Part shown: positions 46,504-55,831 of the stretch, piece by piece
Position numbering within the stretch: position 1 is the stretch's first letter
How the letters are laid out: every line of letters starts with the position of its first letter
Source: Croceicoccus sp. YJ47
GTDB taxonomy: Bacteria > Pseudomonadota > Alphaproteobacteria > Sphingomonadales > Sphingomonadaceae
Length of the DNA stretch: 64,000 bases
NCBI RefSeq assembly: GCF_016745095.1
Contig: NZ_CP067087.1
Span: forward strand, 1,724,501-1,788,500
Direction: 5' to 3'
Made by a program: the position numbers and the translations under genes
Notes under the pieces: generated by a model
The model's input: only the letters and a program-made list of their open reading frames with translations
Told to the model about the DNA's origin: nothing
The model's database searches: none

Positions 46504-47952
46504 ATGATGCTCGATTCCACAGTACAGGGCGCCGAGCTTGGCGCGGATGGCGATGCGACCAAGGCGACGGTGTCCAGCCGCAGGCGCGAGCCGATGACGC
46601 CGGCACGTCTGGCGCGCATCCCCTCGCTCGAAAAGCGGCGCCTCCAGTGCTACCTGATGTTCGTGCTCGGCGATATTGCCGCGGTCGTGTTCGGTTACAT
46701 GACGGCGGGGTTCGTCTATCTCGGTTCCTTCGTTTCGCCCGAAGCGATGATGCAGTTGCAACTCATCATCCCGGTTTTCCTCACCATCGGTCTCTATAAC
46801 AGCAGCTATTCCATCAATGCGCTGCGCCGGCCCGCGTTTTCCGTGACGCGCGCGATCGGGGCGCTGCTGGTTGCGGCGGCGATCATTGCGTTCGTGGCCT
46901 TCCTGACCAAATCGGGGGCGCAATTCTCCCGCGCGGTGATGGGGCTTGCGCTCGCCTTCTCGATCGTGGGCATTCTGTTCATGCGTGACCAGATCCGCAT
47001 TCTGGCGACCAGGATCTGCGGGCCGGTGGCCGAGAATTTCCTGATCGTTTACGATGGCGGGCCGACGATCGAGGATGAAAACGCATTCTATTTCGACGCC
47101 GGGCGCTTTGGCCTGCGCCCGGATCTGAGCAATCCGGAGGCGATCGAGCGCATCGGCCGCATGTTCCGCAATATGGACCGCGTGCTGATTTCCTGCGCGC
47201 CGGATCGCTGCGGGGATTGGGCCCTCGCGCTCAAATGCCTTTCGGTGGAGGGCGAAATTCTCGATGACGCGGTGCGCAAGCTCGGCGCGATCGGGGCGTA
47301 TAGCCGCGATCAGCACGGCGTTCTCCATGTCGCCCGGCGCCCGCTCGGCGTGCGATCGCAGACGATGAAGCGCGCCCTCGATCTTGCCATTGCCGGGCCG
47401 GCGGTGGTCCTGCTCTCGCCGCTTCTTCTCATGATCGCGCTTGCCATCTGGATCGAGGATCGGGGGCCGATTTTCTTTCTGCAGAAGCGGATGGGCTGCG
47501 CCAACCAGCTGTTCTCGATCTACAAGTTCCGCTCGATGCGGGTCGAACGCACGGACAATGACGGCAACCGGTCCGCGTCGAAGGACGACGATCGCATCAC
47601 GCGCGTGGGTCGCATCCTGCGCCGGACCTCGCTCGACGAGGTGCCGCAGCTTTTCAACGTGCTCGGCGGGAGCATGAGCATCGTCGGCCCGCGTCCACAC
47701 GCGCTGGGCTCGCAGGCGGGCGAGAAGCTGTTCTGGGAAGTCGATTCGCGTTACTGGCAGCGGCACGCGCTGAAGCCCGGGTTGACCGGGCTGGCGCAGG
47801 TTCGTGGTTTTCGCGGTGCAACGGATACCGAGGGCGATTTGACGAATCGCCTGCAATCCGACCTGCAATATGTCGATGGCTGGTCACTTTGGCGCGATAT
47901 TTCCATTGCCTTCGCGACACTGCGCGTGCTGGTCCACGATCGCGCATTCTGA
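46504..47952 (+). CDS. Polyprenyl-phosphate sugar-1-phosphate transferase starting EPS synthesis
   Basis: WcaJ/WbaP-like initiating enzyme that loads a hexose-1-phosphate onto undecaprenyl phosphate; 482 residues. Four membrane helices lie within residues 50-165, followed by a soluble region, then the catalytic domain from about residue 285, which starts with its own helix (DLAIAGPAVVLLSPLLLMIA). Its signatures are IYKFRSMRVE, RRTSLDEVPQLFNVLGGSMS, IVGPRPHA and KPGLTGLAQVRGFRG. The product heads the locus and sits behind the candidate promoter and leader dyad. The sugar (glucose or galactose) is not fixed. Confidence 0.93.
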   Translation: MMLDSTVQGAELGADGDATKATVSSRRREPMTPARLARIPSLEKRRLQCYLMFVLGDIAAVVFGYMTAGFVYLGSFVSPEAMMQLQLIIPVFLTIGLYNSSYSINALRRPAFSVTRAIGALLVAAAIIAFVAFLTKSGAQFSRAVMGLALAFSIVGILFMRDQIRILATRICGPVAENFLIVYDGGPTIEDENAFYFDAGRFGLRPDLSNPEAIERIGRMFRNMDRVLISCAPDRCGDWALALKCLSVEGEILDDAVRKLGAIGAYSRDQHGVLHVARRPLGVRSQTMKRALDLAIAGPAVVLLSPLLLMIALAIWIEDRGPIFFLQKRMGCANQLFSIYKFRSMRVERTDNDGNRSASKDDDRITRVGRILRRTSLDEVPQLFNVLGGSMSIVGPRPHALGSQAGEKLFWEVDSRYWQRHALKPGLTGLAQVRGFRGATDTEGDLTNRLQSDLQYVDGWSLWRDISIAFATLRVLVHDRAF

Positions 47953-48222
47953 TCCAGATCGGGCCATAAGCTGCTTAGGCTAAAGCTTTTTCCGGAAATG
48001 ATGCAATTATAGGAACACAGGGCGCCCGCGCTCATTCCCTCCTTAAGGGAGTGGTGCGGCGCTCGATATTCCGGACCCATCGAGAATACCAGGTTCGCTC
48101 CATGCGTCTTCGCAAGTGCAAAAATACCCTTGTGGTCGTGCTCGTGATGCCGTAAAAGGAACAAGAAGTAGGAACTGCGCTCCTAAGTTTAATTGCGTAG
48201 GACATTAATTAGGAGATTAACC

Positions 48223-48480
48223 ATGAACTTTGTGAAAAAGGCGCTCGCAACCGCAGCAGTAGCCAGTCTTTCGCTCTCCGGCGTTGCTCAGGCGCAGGCG
48301 ACCCGTTCGGGTGCCGCCATGCCCGCAGCATCGGAAAGCGTGACCCGTTCGTCGCAGAAGAGCGATGACGACAACGAGCTGATCGGCCTCGGCCTTCTGC
48401 CGATTCTCCTCGGCGCGGCTGCGATCATCGCGACTGTCGTCGTCATTGCCGACGATGATGACAACGACAGCGACGGCTGA
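48223..48480 (+). CDS. Small exported/membrane protein with Asp-rich tail
   Basis: An 85-residue protein with three parts: a cleavable signal (VKKALATAAVASLSLSGVAQ, then AQA), a Ser/Ala linker, and a single membrane helix (GLLPILLGAAAIIATVVVIA) followed by an acidic end, DDDDNDSDG. TAGGAG lies seven bases before the ATG, and an intrinsic terminator follows 27 bases after the stop, so it is a monocistronic unit. The 270 bases upstream have AT-rich stretches and a near-palindrome (CTCCTTAAGGGAG) and must hold its promoter. No known family is recognised. It interrupts the run of EPS genes. Confidence 0.8.
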   Translation: MNFVKKALATAAVASLSLSGVAQAQATRSGAAMPAASESVTRSSQKSDDDNELIGLGLLPILLGAAAIIATVVVIADDDDNDSDG

Positions 48481-48506
48481 TTTCAGCGACGTCGTTGAAT
48501 GACATG

Positions 48507-48538
48507 AAAGGCCCCATCTTGGTGATGGGGCCTTTTTT
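48507..48538 (+). terminator. Intrinsic terminator after the small acidic-tail protein
   Basis: AAAGGCCCCATC pairs with GATGGGGCCTTT around a 5-base loop and ends in a run of six T. This is a strong Rho-independent terminator lying 28 bases before the O-antigen ligase gene. Confidence 0.9.
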
Positions 48539-48565
48539 GATACGCGGTCCGGACGGCGAATCGGT

Positions 48566-49993
48566 ATGAGCAGGGATCGAGGCACAATTACGGAAAGGGC
48601 GCTGCGAAGCAGGCTGGCCATTGCGGCTTGCGTGCTCATTGCCGTGGCTATCGTGTTCGGCGGTGGCGGGGCGCCCGCGCCCCTGACCGGGTTGCTGGTG
48701 CAATTGACCGCTGCGGTGGAAGGCATCGTATTCTTCCTGCAGCTTCCCACGGGCAAGAGGCCGCCGCGCATGGCGTGGGTTCTCGTCGCACTGACCGCCG
48801 CGATTCCCGTCCTTTATCTCATCCCGCTTCCGCCCGCGATCTGGCACATGCTGCCGGGGCGACAGTCGCAGATCGACGCGCTGACGCTGGTCGGGCTCGA
48901 AGAAAGCTGGCGCCCCGTCGCGCTCAGCCCGGCACGGACCCTGGCGTCGCTGCTTTCGCTGCTGCCGCCTGCGATGGTCCTGCTGATGGTGTCGTCGCTG
49001 CCGCCCGAAAAGCGTGTGTATGGCGGCGTGACGATCGTCGTCATCGGCATGATCTCGCTGCTTGTCGGTGTGGCGCAGGTCGCCGCGGGTTCCGGATCCG
49101 ATGCATTTCGCCTCTACGCGGAAAGCAATTCGGGCTGGCTCGTCGGGTTTCAGGCCAATCGTAACGCGCAGGCCGATGTCCTTACCATCCTGCTGGTAAG
49201 CTGGGTGGCGTTTGCGATGGGACGTTCGCCGATCGCGCGCCGCATCGAGGGGATCGAACCGCCGCTGCGCGCATGGTTCGTGGGGATTGTCGCGTTCGTC
49301 ATCCTTGTGGCCGTGGCCATGACCGGGTCGCGCGCAGGGCTCGCCATTGCGCTGCTCGTGGCGCTGATCCTCGCCGTGACCGCGGCGGCCCGGCGGCGTT
49401 CCGGAATGTCGCGCAAGACAACGGCACGCAGCGGCTTTTCGGTGCGGGGCCGGGTCATGGCCTTGGCCGGTGTCGGCGTGCTCGCCATCGTGGCCGCGTT
49501 CACGAGCACGCTTGGCGGCCTGTCGCGCGTGGCGGACCGGTTCGATTTCGCGGGTGAGCAACGCTTCAACATCTGGGCCGACAGCTGGTTCGCCATCGGG
49601 CAGGTCTGGCCATGGGGCGGCGGGCAGGGCAGCTTCGTGCCGCTGCTGATCGCGGTGGAACGGCTGGAGTTCGTGGACCGGACCCGGTAAGATCGCGCGC
49701 ATAACGACTATCTCGAACTCGCGATGGAGGCGGGGCTGCCCGGATTGATCGTGCTGGCCGCCTTTGCCGCGATCGTCGTGGCGCTTTTCCTTCGCGCACG
49801 ATCCGATTCGGCAATCCCTGGCTCGCATTCCACCTTTGCCGCGCTGACTATTATAGTCGTTGCCCTGCATTCCATCGTGGACTATCCCCTTCGCACACTT
49901 TCGATTGCATGCCTTTTCTCCTTTGCAATCGCGATCTTGCTGCCGCCGGCTGGTCATCGGTCCGCATCCGGCGTAAATGAGACCGAGGAATGA
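48566..49993 (+). pseudogene. O-antigen ligase/polymerase (Wzy_C family) interrupted by an in-frame TAA
   Basis: Polytopic membrane protein that polymerises or transfers glycan repeat units. The first part (to 49687) has about ten hydrophobic segments and the Wzy_C region (FNIWADSWFAIGQVWPWGGG). TAA at 49688-49690 stops it after 374 codons. The same frame continues with DRAHNDYLELAMEAGLPGL, exactly the conserved stretch expected next, and then two more helices to the stop at 49993. Without the TAA the protein would be 475 residues. A single substitution from a sense codon such as TAT or TAC explains it. The tail overlaps the export-lipoprotein start region. Confidence 0.82.
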
Positions 49994-49995
49994 AT

Positions 49996-50691
49996 ATGCT
50001 GCATCGCGCCGCCGCGAGTTTCCTGCTCCTGTGTTCACTGGCGGTCGCGGGGTGTCAGAAAACGGTTTCGAGCGATGCCCCCGCCGGCCCGGCCGCCTAC
50101 GAGGCGATCGCCGTGTCCGCGGCGGAGGCGTATCCGCCCTCCTACGTGCTGCAGCCCGGTGACCGGATCGACATTCGCGTGTTCCGCGAAGAGGAATTCA
50201 GCACGCAGAACATCCTCGTCGATGCGTCCGGCAATATCGCCCTTCCGCTCGTCGGGGAGGTGCGCGCCGCCGGCGTTTCGCCCGCCACGCTGAGCGATCA
50301 GGTCACGCAGATGCTCGGTCGCCGCTATTTGCGCGATCCGCAGGTGACCGTGACGCTGCGCGAGGCGATTGCCCGCACGGTGTCGGTCGAAGGCGATGTG
50401 GAGCAGCCGGGCGTCTATGAAATCCGGCCGAACTACACGCTCCTGTCCGCGATCGCGCTGGCACAGAGCCCGAGCGAGACGGCCAAGCTCGACGAGATCC
50501 TGATCTTCCGCGACATTGACGGGCGCCGCGCCGCGGGCCGGTTCGACCTCGCGCAGATCCGGGCCGGCAAGGCCGCCGATCCGCAGGTCCTGCCCGGCGA
50601 CGTCATCGTGGTCGGCCTGTCCCGCACACGTCAGGCGTATCAGGATATCCTGCGCGCCGCGCCGCTCTTCAACGTCTTCACATTCCTTTAA
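49996..50691 (+). CDS. Polysaccharide export lipoprotein (Wza/GumB-like)
   Basis: Outer-membrane export channel protein; 231 residues. The signal ends FLLLCSLAVAGCQK, so it is a lipoprotein. YVLQPGDRIDIRVFREEEFS opens the Poly_export domain, followed by SLBB-like repeats (TVSVEGDVEQPGVYEIRPNY and QVLPGDVIVVG). It is short compared with Wza and resembles GumB. An ATG at 49990 is also in frame, but GAGGA is six bases before the ATG at 49996. The autokinase follows 57 bases later. Confidence 0.92.
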   Translation: MLHRAAASFLLLCSLAVAGCQKTVSSDAPAGPAAYEAIAVSAAEAYPPSYVLQPGDRIDIRVFREEEFSTQNILVDASGNIALPLVGEVRAAGVSPATLSDQVTQMLGRRYLRDPQVTVTLREAIARTVSVEGDVEQPGVYEIRPNYTLLSAIALAQSPSETAKLDEILIFRDIDGRRAAGRFDLAQIRAGKAADPQVLPGDVIVVGLSRTRQAYQDILRAAPLFNVFTFL

Positions 50692-50748
50692 CGGACGCCT
50701 TCGCCCGTTCGCGCGCCTGCAACCAACGCTAGGATCAAGGTAATAACA

Positions 50749-52953
50749 TTGGCTACAACCGCGCTGCCCACGACCGATCGCCAGTATGATTCGATGCCGC
50801 CGTCCAGTGACGAGCGTTCCAGCCTCGATCAGAGCATGCGCTATATCTTTGCGCTGGTGCGCCGGCGGCTGTGGTTCATCGTCGCGCTTCTCGCGATCTC
50901 GATCGCGGCGGCGGTCCTCGTCACCTTGCTGCAGACGCCGAGCTACACCGCGACCTCCACGGTGCAGATCAACGATCAGAGCGAGAGCGTGCTCGGCGAG
51001 GAAATGGACAGCGACAGCACCGCCAATACCGGGTGGGACGTCGACCGTTTCCTGAATACCCAGCTCGAAATCCTGCGCAGCCGCGGTCTTGCGCTTCGGG
51101 TCGGACGCCGGCTGAACCTGTTTGCGGACGAGCGTTTCTACAATGCGATGGAAGTCGAGTCGATCGGCGAAGGCGCCACCGAGCAGCAGCGTGAGAACCT
51201 CGTCGTCGCCCTGCTTCAGGGGAACATGAGGAGCAGCCTGCCGCGCCAGACGCGGATCGCGGAGATTACCTTCACCAGCACGGATCCCGAAATCTCCGCG
51301 CAGGTCGCCAACGCCTATGCCGAGGAATTCATCCAGGCCAACCTGCAGCGGCGCTACGACAGCTCGTCCTATGCGCGCAATTTCATCGAGGAGCAGCTGC
51401 AGGATGCCCGCGCCCGGCTCGAAAGTTCGGAGCGCGAGTTGAACGCCTATGCGCGCGAGGCCGGTCTCATCCGCACGCGCGACAGTTCGAGCAGCGGCGA
51501 GGGGGGCGGCTCCACCTCGGACGGGTCGGTGACCTCCGCAAGCCTTTCGCAGCTCAACGAGGCGGCCAATGCCGCGCGTGCCAATCGCGCGCAGGCCGAG
51601 GCCGCGTGGCAGGCCGAGCAGGCGCAGCCCTTGCTGTCCTCGCCGACGGTGCTCGCCAATCCGACCGTGCAATCGCTCATGACGCAGCGTTCGCGCCTGC
51701 AGACCGAGCTTGCCGCAGCGCAGTCGCGCTACCTCGCCGATCACCCGGTGGTGCGCGAGCTGAAAGGGCAGTTGAGCGCGACCGAGACGCAGCTGACGCA
51801 GACCGCGAACTCGGTCCGCAACTCGCTCCGCTCCGATTATCAGGCCGCCGTGGCCGCGCAGAACGAACTTGAATCGCAGGTCGCGGGCCTGACCGGCGAT
51901 ACGCTGGCGGAGCAGGACCGTTCGGTGCGGTACAACACGCTCGCGCGGGAGGCGGACACGAACCGCTCGATCTACGACGGGCTGCTGCAGCGTTATCGCG
52001 AGCTCAACGCGTCGGCCGGCATCGCGGCGAGCAATCTGTCGATCATCGACCGGGCCGAAACGCCGCAATCGCCGTCCGCGCCCAATCTCATTCACAATAT
52101 CCTGATCGGGCTCGTGCTCGGTCTGGTGCTGGCGTTCGCGGTGGTCTTCCTGCGCGATCAGCTCGACGACGTGATCCGCGTCCCCGAAGATGTGAGCGAG
52201 AAGATCGGGATGCCGCTGCTCGGCGTCATTCCCTATTCCGAAGACGACAATCCGATGGAGGAACTGGCCGATCCCAAATCCGCGGTTTCGGAGGCGTATA
52301 ACTCGCTTCGCGGGTCGCTGCTCTACGCCACGCCGCAAGGTTTGCCGAAAGTCGTGCTCGTCACCTCGACGCAGACCTCGGAAGGCAAGTCGACGACGAG
52401 CTATGCCATCGCCCGCGCGATCGCCAAAATGGGCAAGCGCGCCCTGCTCATCGACGGCGACATGCGCCGCCCGACGGCGCACCGCCGCTATGGCATCGCC
52501 AACGACCGCGGCCTGTCCGATCTGCTGACCTCGAATGCGCCGGCCCAATCGGTGGTACAGCGCGCGGCGAACGAGGAATTTTCCGTGATCGCCTCCGGGC
52601 CGACACCGCCCAGCCCGACCGAGCTGCTGGCCTCCAATCGCTTCGCCTCGATCCTCGAGGAGCTGTCGGCGCAATATGATTGCATGATCATCGACAGCCC
52701 GCCGGTCCTCGGTCTCGCCGATGCGCCGACCATGGCCGCGCTGGCCGATGGGGTCATCTTCGTCGTCGAATCGGCGCGCAGCCGTCGCGGCATGATGAAG
52801 GTGGCGCTCCGCCGGCTTCAGCAATATCACCCCCACATCCTCGGCGCGGTGATGACCAAGTTCGATCCCAGCCAGGCAGGCCACGGCTATTCGGCCTATT
52901 ACGGGTACGATTATTATCGATACACCTCCGACGAAAATGCCAGCCCGGCCTGA
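50749..52953 (+). CDS. Wzc-like polysaccharide co-polymerase / tyrosine autokinase (TTG start)
   Basis: Controls chain length and export of EPS; 734 residues. A Wzz domain comes first, with helices at about residues 42-61 and 451-468 flanking a periplasmic coiled coil rich in Ala, Gln and Glu. The cytoplasmic BY-kinase domain has Walker A SEGKSTTSYAIARAI near 544, Walker A' ALLIDGDMRRPTAH and Walker B MIIDSPPVLGLADA. A C-terminal tyrosine cluster (GYSAYYGYDYYRY) is the autophosphorylation site. The only fitting start is TTG 50749, preceded by AAGG. The next gene overlaps it by 17 bases. Confidence 0.93.
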   Translation: MATTALPTTDRQYDSMPPSSDERSSLDQSMRYIFALVRRRLWFIVALLAISIAAAVLVTLLQTPSYTATSTVQINDQSESVLGEEMDSDSTANTGWDVDRFLNTQLEILRSRGLALRVGRRLNLFADERFYNAMEVESIGEGATEQQRENLVVALLQGNMRSSLPRQTRIAEITFTSTDPEISAQVANAYAEEFIQANLQRRYDSSSYARNFIEEQLQDARARLESSERELNAYAREAGLIRTRDSSSSGEGGGSTSDGSVTSASLSQLNEAANAARANRAQAEAAWQAEQAQPLLSSPTVLANPTVQSLMTQRSRLQTELAAAQSRYLADHPVVRELKGQLSATETQLTQTANSVRNSLRSDYQAAVAAQNELESQVAGLTGDTLAEQDRSVRYNTLAREADTNRSIYDGLLQRYRELNASAGIAASNLSIIDRAETPQSPSAPNLIHNILIGLVLGLVLAFAVVFLRDQLDDVIRVPEDVSEKIGMPLLGVIPYSEDDNPMEELADPKSAVSEAYNSLRGSLLYATPQGLPKVVLVTSTQTSEGKSTTSYAIARAIAKMGKRALLIDGDMRRPTAHRRYGIANDRGLSDLLTSNAPAQSVVQRAANEEFSVIASGPTPPSPTELLASNRFASILEELSAQYDCMIIDSPPVLGLADAPTMAALADGVIFVVESARSRRGMMKVALRRLQQYHPHILGAVMTKFDPSQAGHGYSAYYGYDYYRYTSDENASPA

Positions 52954-54115
52954 TCGCACGGCTCAACGCGGGGCGAGCGTTTCGGGCCGGATCGCGGCCT
53001 GGGCCGCGGTCGCGGGTCTGCTCGTCTACGGCGTTGCGGCATGGGGGAGCGCGTTCGACCGCGCCGCCGCGAAAACCGCGGTGGCAGAGCGTCTCGTCCC
53101 CGGTCCGTTTCGCGCCCACGCCCATGCGGCAGCCGCGCGGCTGGCACTGGCGCAGGAGAATTTGCCTGCTGCCATCGCAGCCGCGCGGCGCGCGGTGGCG
53201 ACCGACCCGATCGACCCCGATGCGTCGTCCTTGCTGGGCAGTGCGCTTTATGTCGACGGACAGGCCGAGGCGGCAAGTTCGGCGTTTCGCGTCGCGGCGC
53301 AATTCGGCTGGCGCGACGAGGCGACGCAGATCTACTGGCTCGAATATGCCCGCCTGACGGGGGATTGGGATCTTGCCTCGCTCCGCGCCGATGCCCTGCT
53401 CCGCGCGCATCCGAGCCTGCCGCTCATGTCCCGCATCCTCGGTCCGTTCGAGGAGAACGCGACCGGGCGTGCGGCGCTGGCGGAGCGGCTCGCGTTTCGG
53501 CCGGACTGGACCCGCACCTATCTTCAGCCCGGGGAGACGACCGATACGGAGGTCGTGCGTTCGCGTGCGCGTCTGCTCGCCGCGATGCCGGATGCCGGGC
53601 TGAAGCCGCTCGGTTGTGGGACCGTGACCGCCATGACCGACAGGCTCGTGCGGGAATCGCTGTTCGATGACGCGCAGGCGGTCTGGTTCGCGCATTGCGA
53701 GCGTGCCGACGCCGCCAACCGGGTCCAGGATTCGCAGTTCCGGCAATTCGACCTGTCGAGCCAGCGGGATCCGCTCGGCTGGCGTGCGGTGCCCGATGGC
53801 AATGTCCGATTGGCGAAGGATGGCGCCGATGCCGGGCTGCGTATCGAATTGTCCGGCCCGAATACGAAACGCGTCCTGTTCCAGCCGATCCGGATTGCGG
53901 AACCGCAGGCCACCATACGCTGGACCGCGACCGACGCCGACGGCGACGCGAGCGACCGCATCGGCATCAGCTATGATTGTGGCGGACCGTCGCGTCCGGC
54001 AATCGGGGGGACGCGTGTCACTCTGTCGCCGCAATGCGCATTCGGCAATCTGAATGTCTGGCTCGCGCCGGGCAATGGGCCGGTGACCTTGAAATCCGTC
54101 GCGATTGCCGATTGA
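52937..54115 (+). CDS. Membrane-anchored TPR protein of the EPS locus
   Basis: A 392-residue protein with one N-terminal membrane segment (IAAWAAVAGLLVYGVAAWG). It is followed by helical TPR-like repeats (LALAQENLPAAIAAARRAVA and LLGSALYVDGQAEAASSAFR) and a C-terminal beta domain (from about residue 285) with two Cys that could form a disulphide. The C-terminal part has the look of a carbohydrate-binding module, but I cannot name one. It starts inside the end of the autokinase gene, so it is translationally coupled. A role in assembly or secretion of the polymer is inferred from position. Confidence 0.7.
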   Translation: MPARPDRTAQRGASVSGRIAAWAAVAGLLVYGVAAWGSAFDRAAAKTAVAERLVPGPFRAHAHAAAARLALAQENLPAAIAAARRAVATDPIDPDASSLLGSALYVDGQAEAASSAFRVAAQFGWRDEATQIYWLEYARLTGDWDLASLRADALLRAHPSLPLMSRILGPFEENATGRAALAERLAFRPDWTRTYLQPGETTDTEVVRSRARLLAAMPDAGLKPLGCGTVTAMTDRLVRESLFDDAQAVWFAHCERADAANRVQDSQFRQFDLSSQRDPLGWRAVPDGNVRLAKDGADAGLRIELSGPNTKRVLFQPIRIAEPQATIRWTATDADGDASDRIGISYDCGGPSRPAIGGTRVTLSPQCAFGNLNVWLAPGNGPVTLKSVAIAD

Positions 54116-54124
54116 GCGGCGCGA

Positions 54125-54691
54125 TCAGGCGCGGCGAAGATCGCGTGTGCGCACCGGTTCGGCGGGGTTGCCGCGATAGATCATGTTCGGCTCGGCATCC
54201 CGCATCAACACGCCGCGCGCGCCCAGAACGGCCTCGTCGCCCATGGTGACGCCGGGACCGACGAAGGCTTCCGCCGCGACCCAGCATTCGCGCCCGATCG
54301 TGATGGGGCGCAGCTGAAGCTGAAATTCCGGGTCGCGGACGTCGTGCGTGCTGGCGCAGATATGGCTGCGCTGTGAAATGATCGAGCGTTCGCCGATGCG
54401 GATATGCCCCTGATTATAGAGGCGCACGCCGGGTCCGATGACGGCATGTCCGCCGATGGAAAGATTGCCGGGATGCCAGATCGACACGCTGCCATAGATG
54501 CGGGCGTTGCCGCTGATGTCGGCGCCGAATGCGCGCAGGACGAGCCGGCGCCATTTGTGCAGCGGCGGCGGGGTCCAGCGCGCGAGCAGAAGCCAGCTCA
54601 GCCCCCACAGCACGCGGAAGATCCGGTTGCCGAGCGAGAAACTCGGCCCCCCCTCCATCGGCTTGGCCGTGCCCGCGTCGAGTGGGGTCAT
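54125..54691 (-). CDS. WcaF-like hexapeptide-repeat O-acetyltransferase
   Basis: A 188-residue left-handed beta-helix acyltransferase. Hexapeptide repeats run from ADISGNARIYGSVSIWHPGN to about residue 170 (ITIGRECWVAAEAFVGPGV). The catalytic His region is SHICASTHDVRDPEF, as in colanic-acid acetyltransferases. It likely O-acetylates a sugar of the polymer or its precursor. The start overlaps the stop of the upstream glycosyltransferase by four bases, and it is convergent with the TPR gene. Confidence 0.87.
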   Translation of the reverse strand: MTPLDAGTAKPMEGGPSFSLGNRIFRVLWGLSWLLLARWTPPPLHKWRRLVLRAFGADISGNARIYGSVSIWHPGNLSIGGHAVIGPGVRLYNQGHIRIGERSIISQRSHICASTHDVRDPEFQLQLRPITIGRECWVAAEAFVGPGVTMGDEAVLGARGVLMRDAEPNMIYRGNPAEPVRTRDLRRA

Positions 54692-55827
54692 GCTTCGATC
54701 AGCTCCAGATAGGCGTCGGACCAGCGCGCGCGGACGGTGGCGGCGGAAAACGCCCCCTCCATCAAGTCACGCGCGGCGCCCGCCATCGCCAGCCAGGCGC
54801 TGTCGTCCATGGTGAGCGCGCGATACAGCGTCGCCGCGATCGTGTCCACCGCGACCCCGCAATCGAGCGCGGCACCGGCGGCGAATCCTTCGGGAAGGTT
54901 GCAATTCGTGGTCATGATCGTGGGGGTCGGGACGGCCCACGCTTCGAGCATGGCCATCGGCAAACCTTCGCTATGCGATGGCAGGGCGATGAAGCGGGAG
55001 CCGTGGAGGATCCTTTCCTTCTCCGCCCCGAAGACGGGACCGACGAATTGCGCCGTGTCACTTCCTTTTTTGAGCAAGCTCTTCAACGCGGCGACATCCT
55101 CCTCCGCGCCCCAGCCGGCAATGGTGAGCCGCGCATCGGACGGCAGCCGCCCTTCGCCGTCGAGCCGGTGCCACGCCTCGACCAGCGCCGCGATGTTCTT
55201 TTTGGGATGAATGCGCCCGATATAACCGATTGCGGGCGCGCGCCCCTCCGTCGGCATCGGGCCGGGGGCGGGGCCCGCATTGGGAATGACGATGCTGTCG
55301 CGCCGGCCCGCCTCCCGCGCGATGTCGGCTGCTTCGCTCCCGGTGAGCGCGTGAAGCACGCTGGCCCGCTTCCAGCTGCGCCGTTCATAGACCAGCCGGG
55401 CCGCCGCCTTCTTCGCCTTGCCGCGCGCCACGATCCACGGGTCGAGCATGCCATGCGGCGAGATTACATAGGGGCGCCCCGTCTTCGCGGCCCAGCGTTG
55501 CCCGGCATAGGACGCATATTGCCAGATCCCGTGGAGGTGCAGCAGGTCGAGCGGCGCGGACAGCATCGTATCGATGAGCGTGGGGGCATAGCCGATGGCC
55601 CCCGGACCGCGCCCGGCGACGGTGTGGACGATGGTATCGGGGTGGAAACGGCCGCGATCTTCCTCGCTATGCCGGTCCGCAAGCGCGAAGACGTGCACGC
55701 GCGCACCCGCCTCCCGCAGCATTTCGGAATGCGCGACGACCGCCTCGAACACGCCGCCGCCGAGCCGCGAGGCCCAAGGGGAGAGAAGGCCGATGGTGCG
55801 ACCGGCAAGGGGTCCCTGCATCGCCAT
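54688..55827 (-). CDS. GT4 family glycosyltransferase
   Basis: Adds a sugar to the lipid-linked repeat unit; 379 residues with the GT-B fold. LGGGVFEAVVAHSEML is the N-terminal nucleotide-sugar loop, HLHGIWQYAS and ISPHGMLDPW follow, and IGYIGRIHPKKNIAALVEAW marks the start of the C-terminal domain. EGLPMAMLE is the E-x7-E motif that binds the donor. It lies four bases after the polymerase gene and overlaps the acetyltransferase, so the three form a compact minus-strand operon. Confidence 0.92.
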   Translation of the reverse strand: MAMQGPLAGRTIGLLSPWASRLGGGVFEAVVAHSEMLREAGARVHVFALADRHSEEDRGRFHPDTIVHTVAGRGPGAIGYAPTLIDTMLSAPLDLLHLHGIWQYASYAGQRWAAKTGRPYVISPHGMLDPWIVARGKAKKAAARLVYERRSWKRASVLHALTGSEAADIAREAGRRDSIVIPNAGPAPGPMPTEGRAPAIGYIGRIHPKKNIAALVEAWHRLDGEGRLPSDARLTIAGWGAEEDVAALKSLLKKGSDTAQFVGPVFGAEKERILHGSRFIALPSHSEGLPMAMLEAWAVPTPTIMTTNCNLPEGFAAGAALDCGVAVDTIAATLYRALTMDDSAWLAMAGAARDLMEGAFSAATVRARWSDAYLELIEA

Positions 55828-55831
55828 CGCC

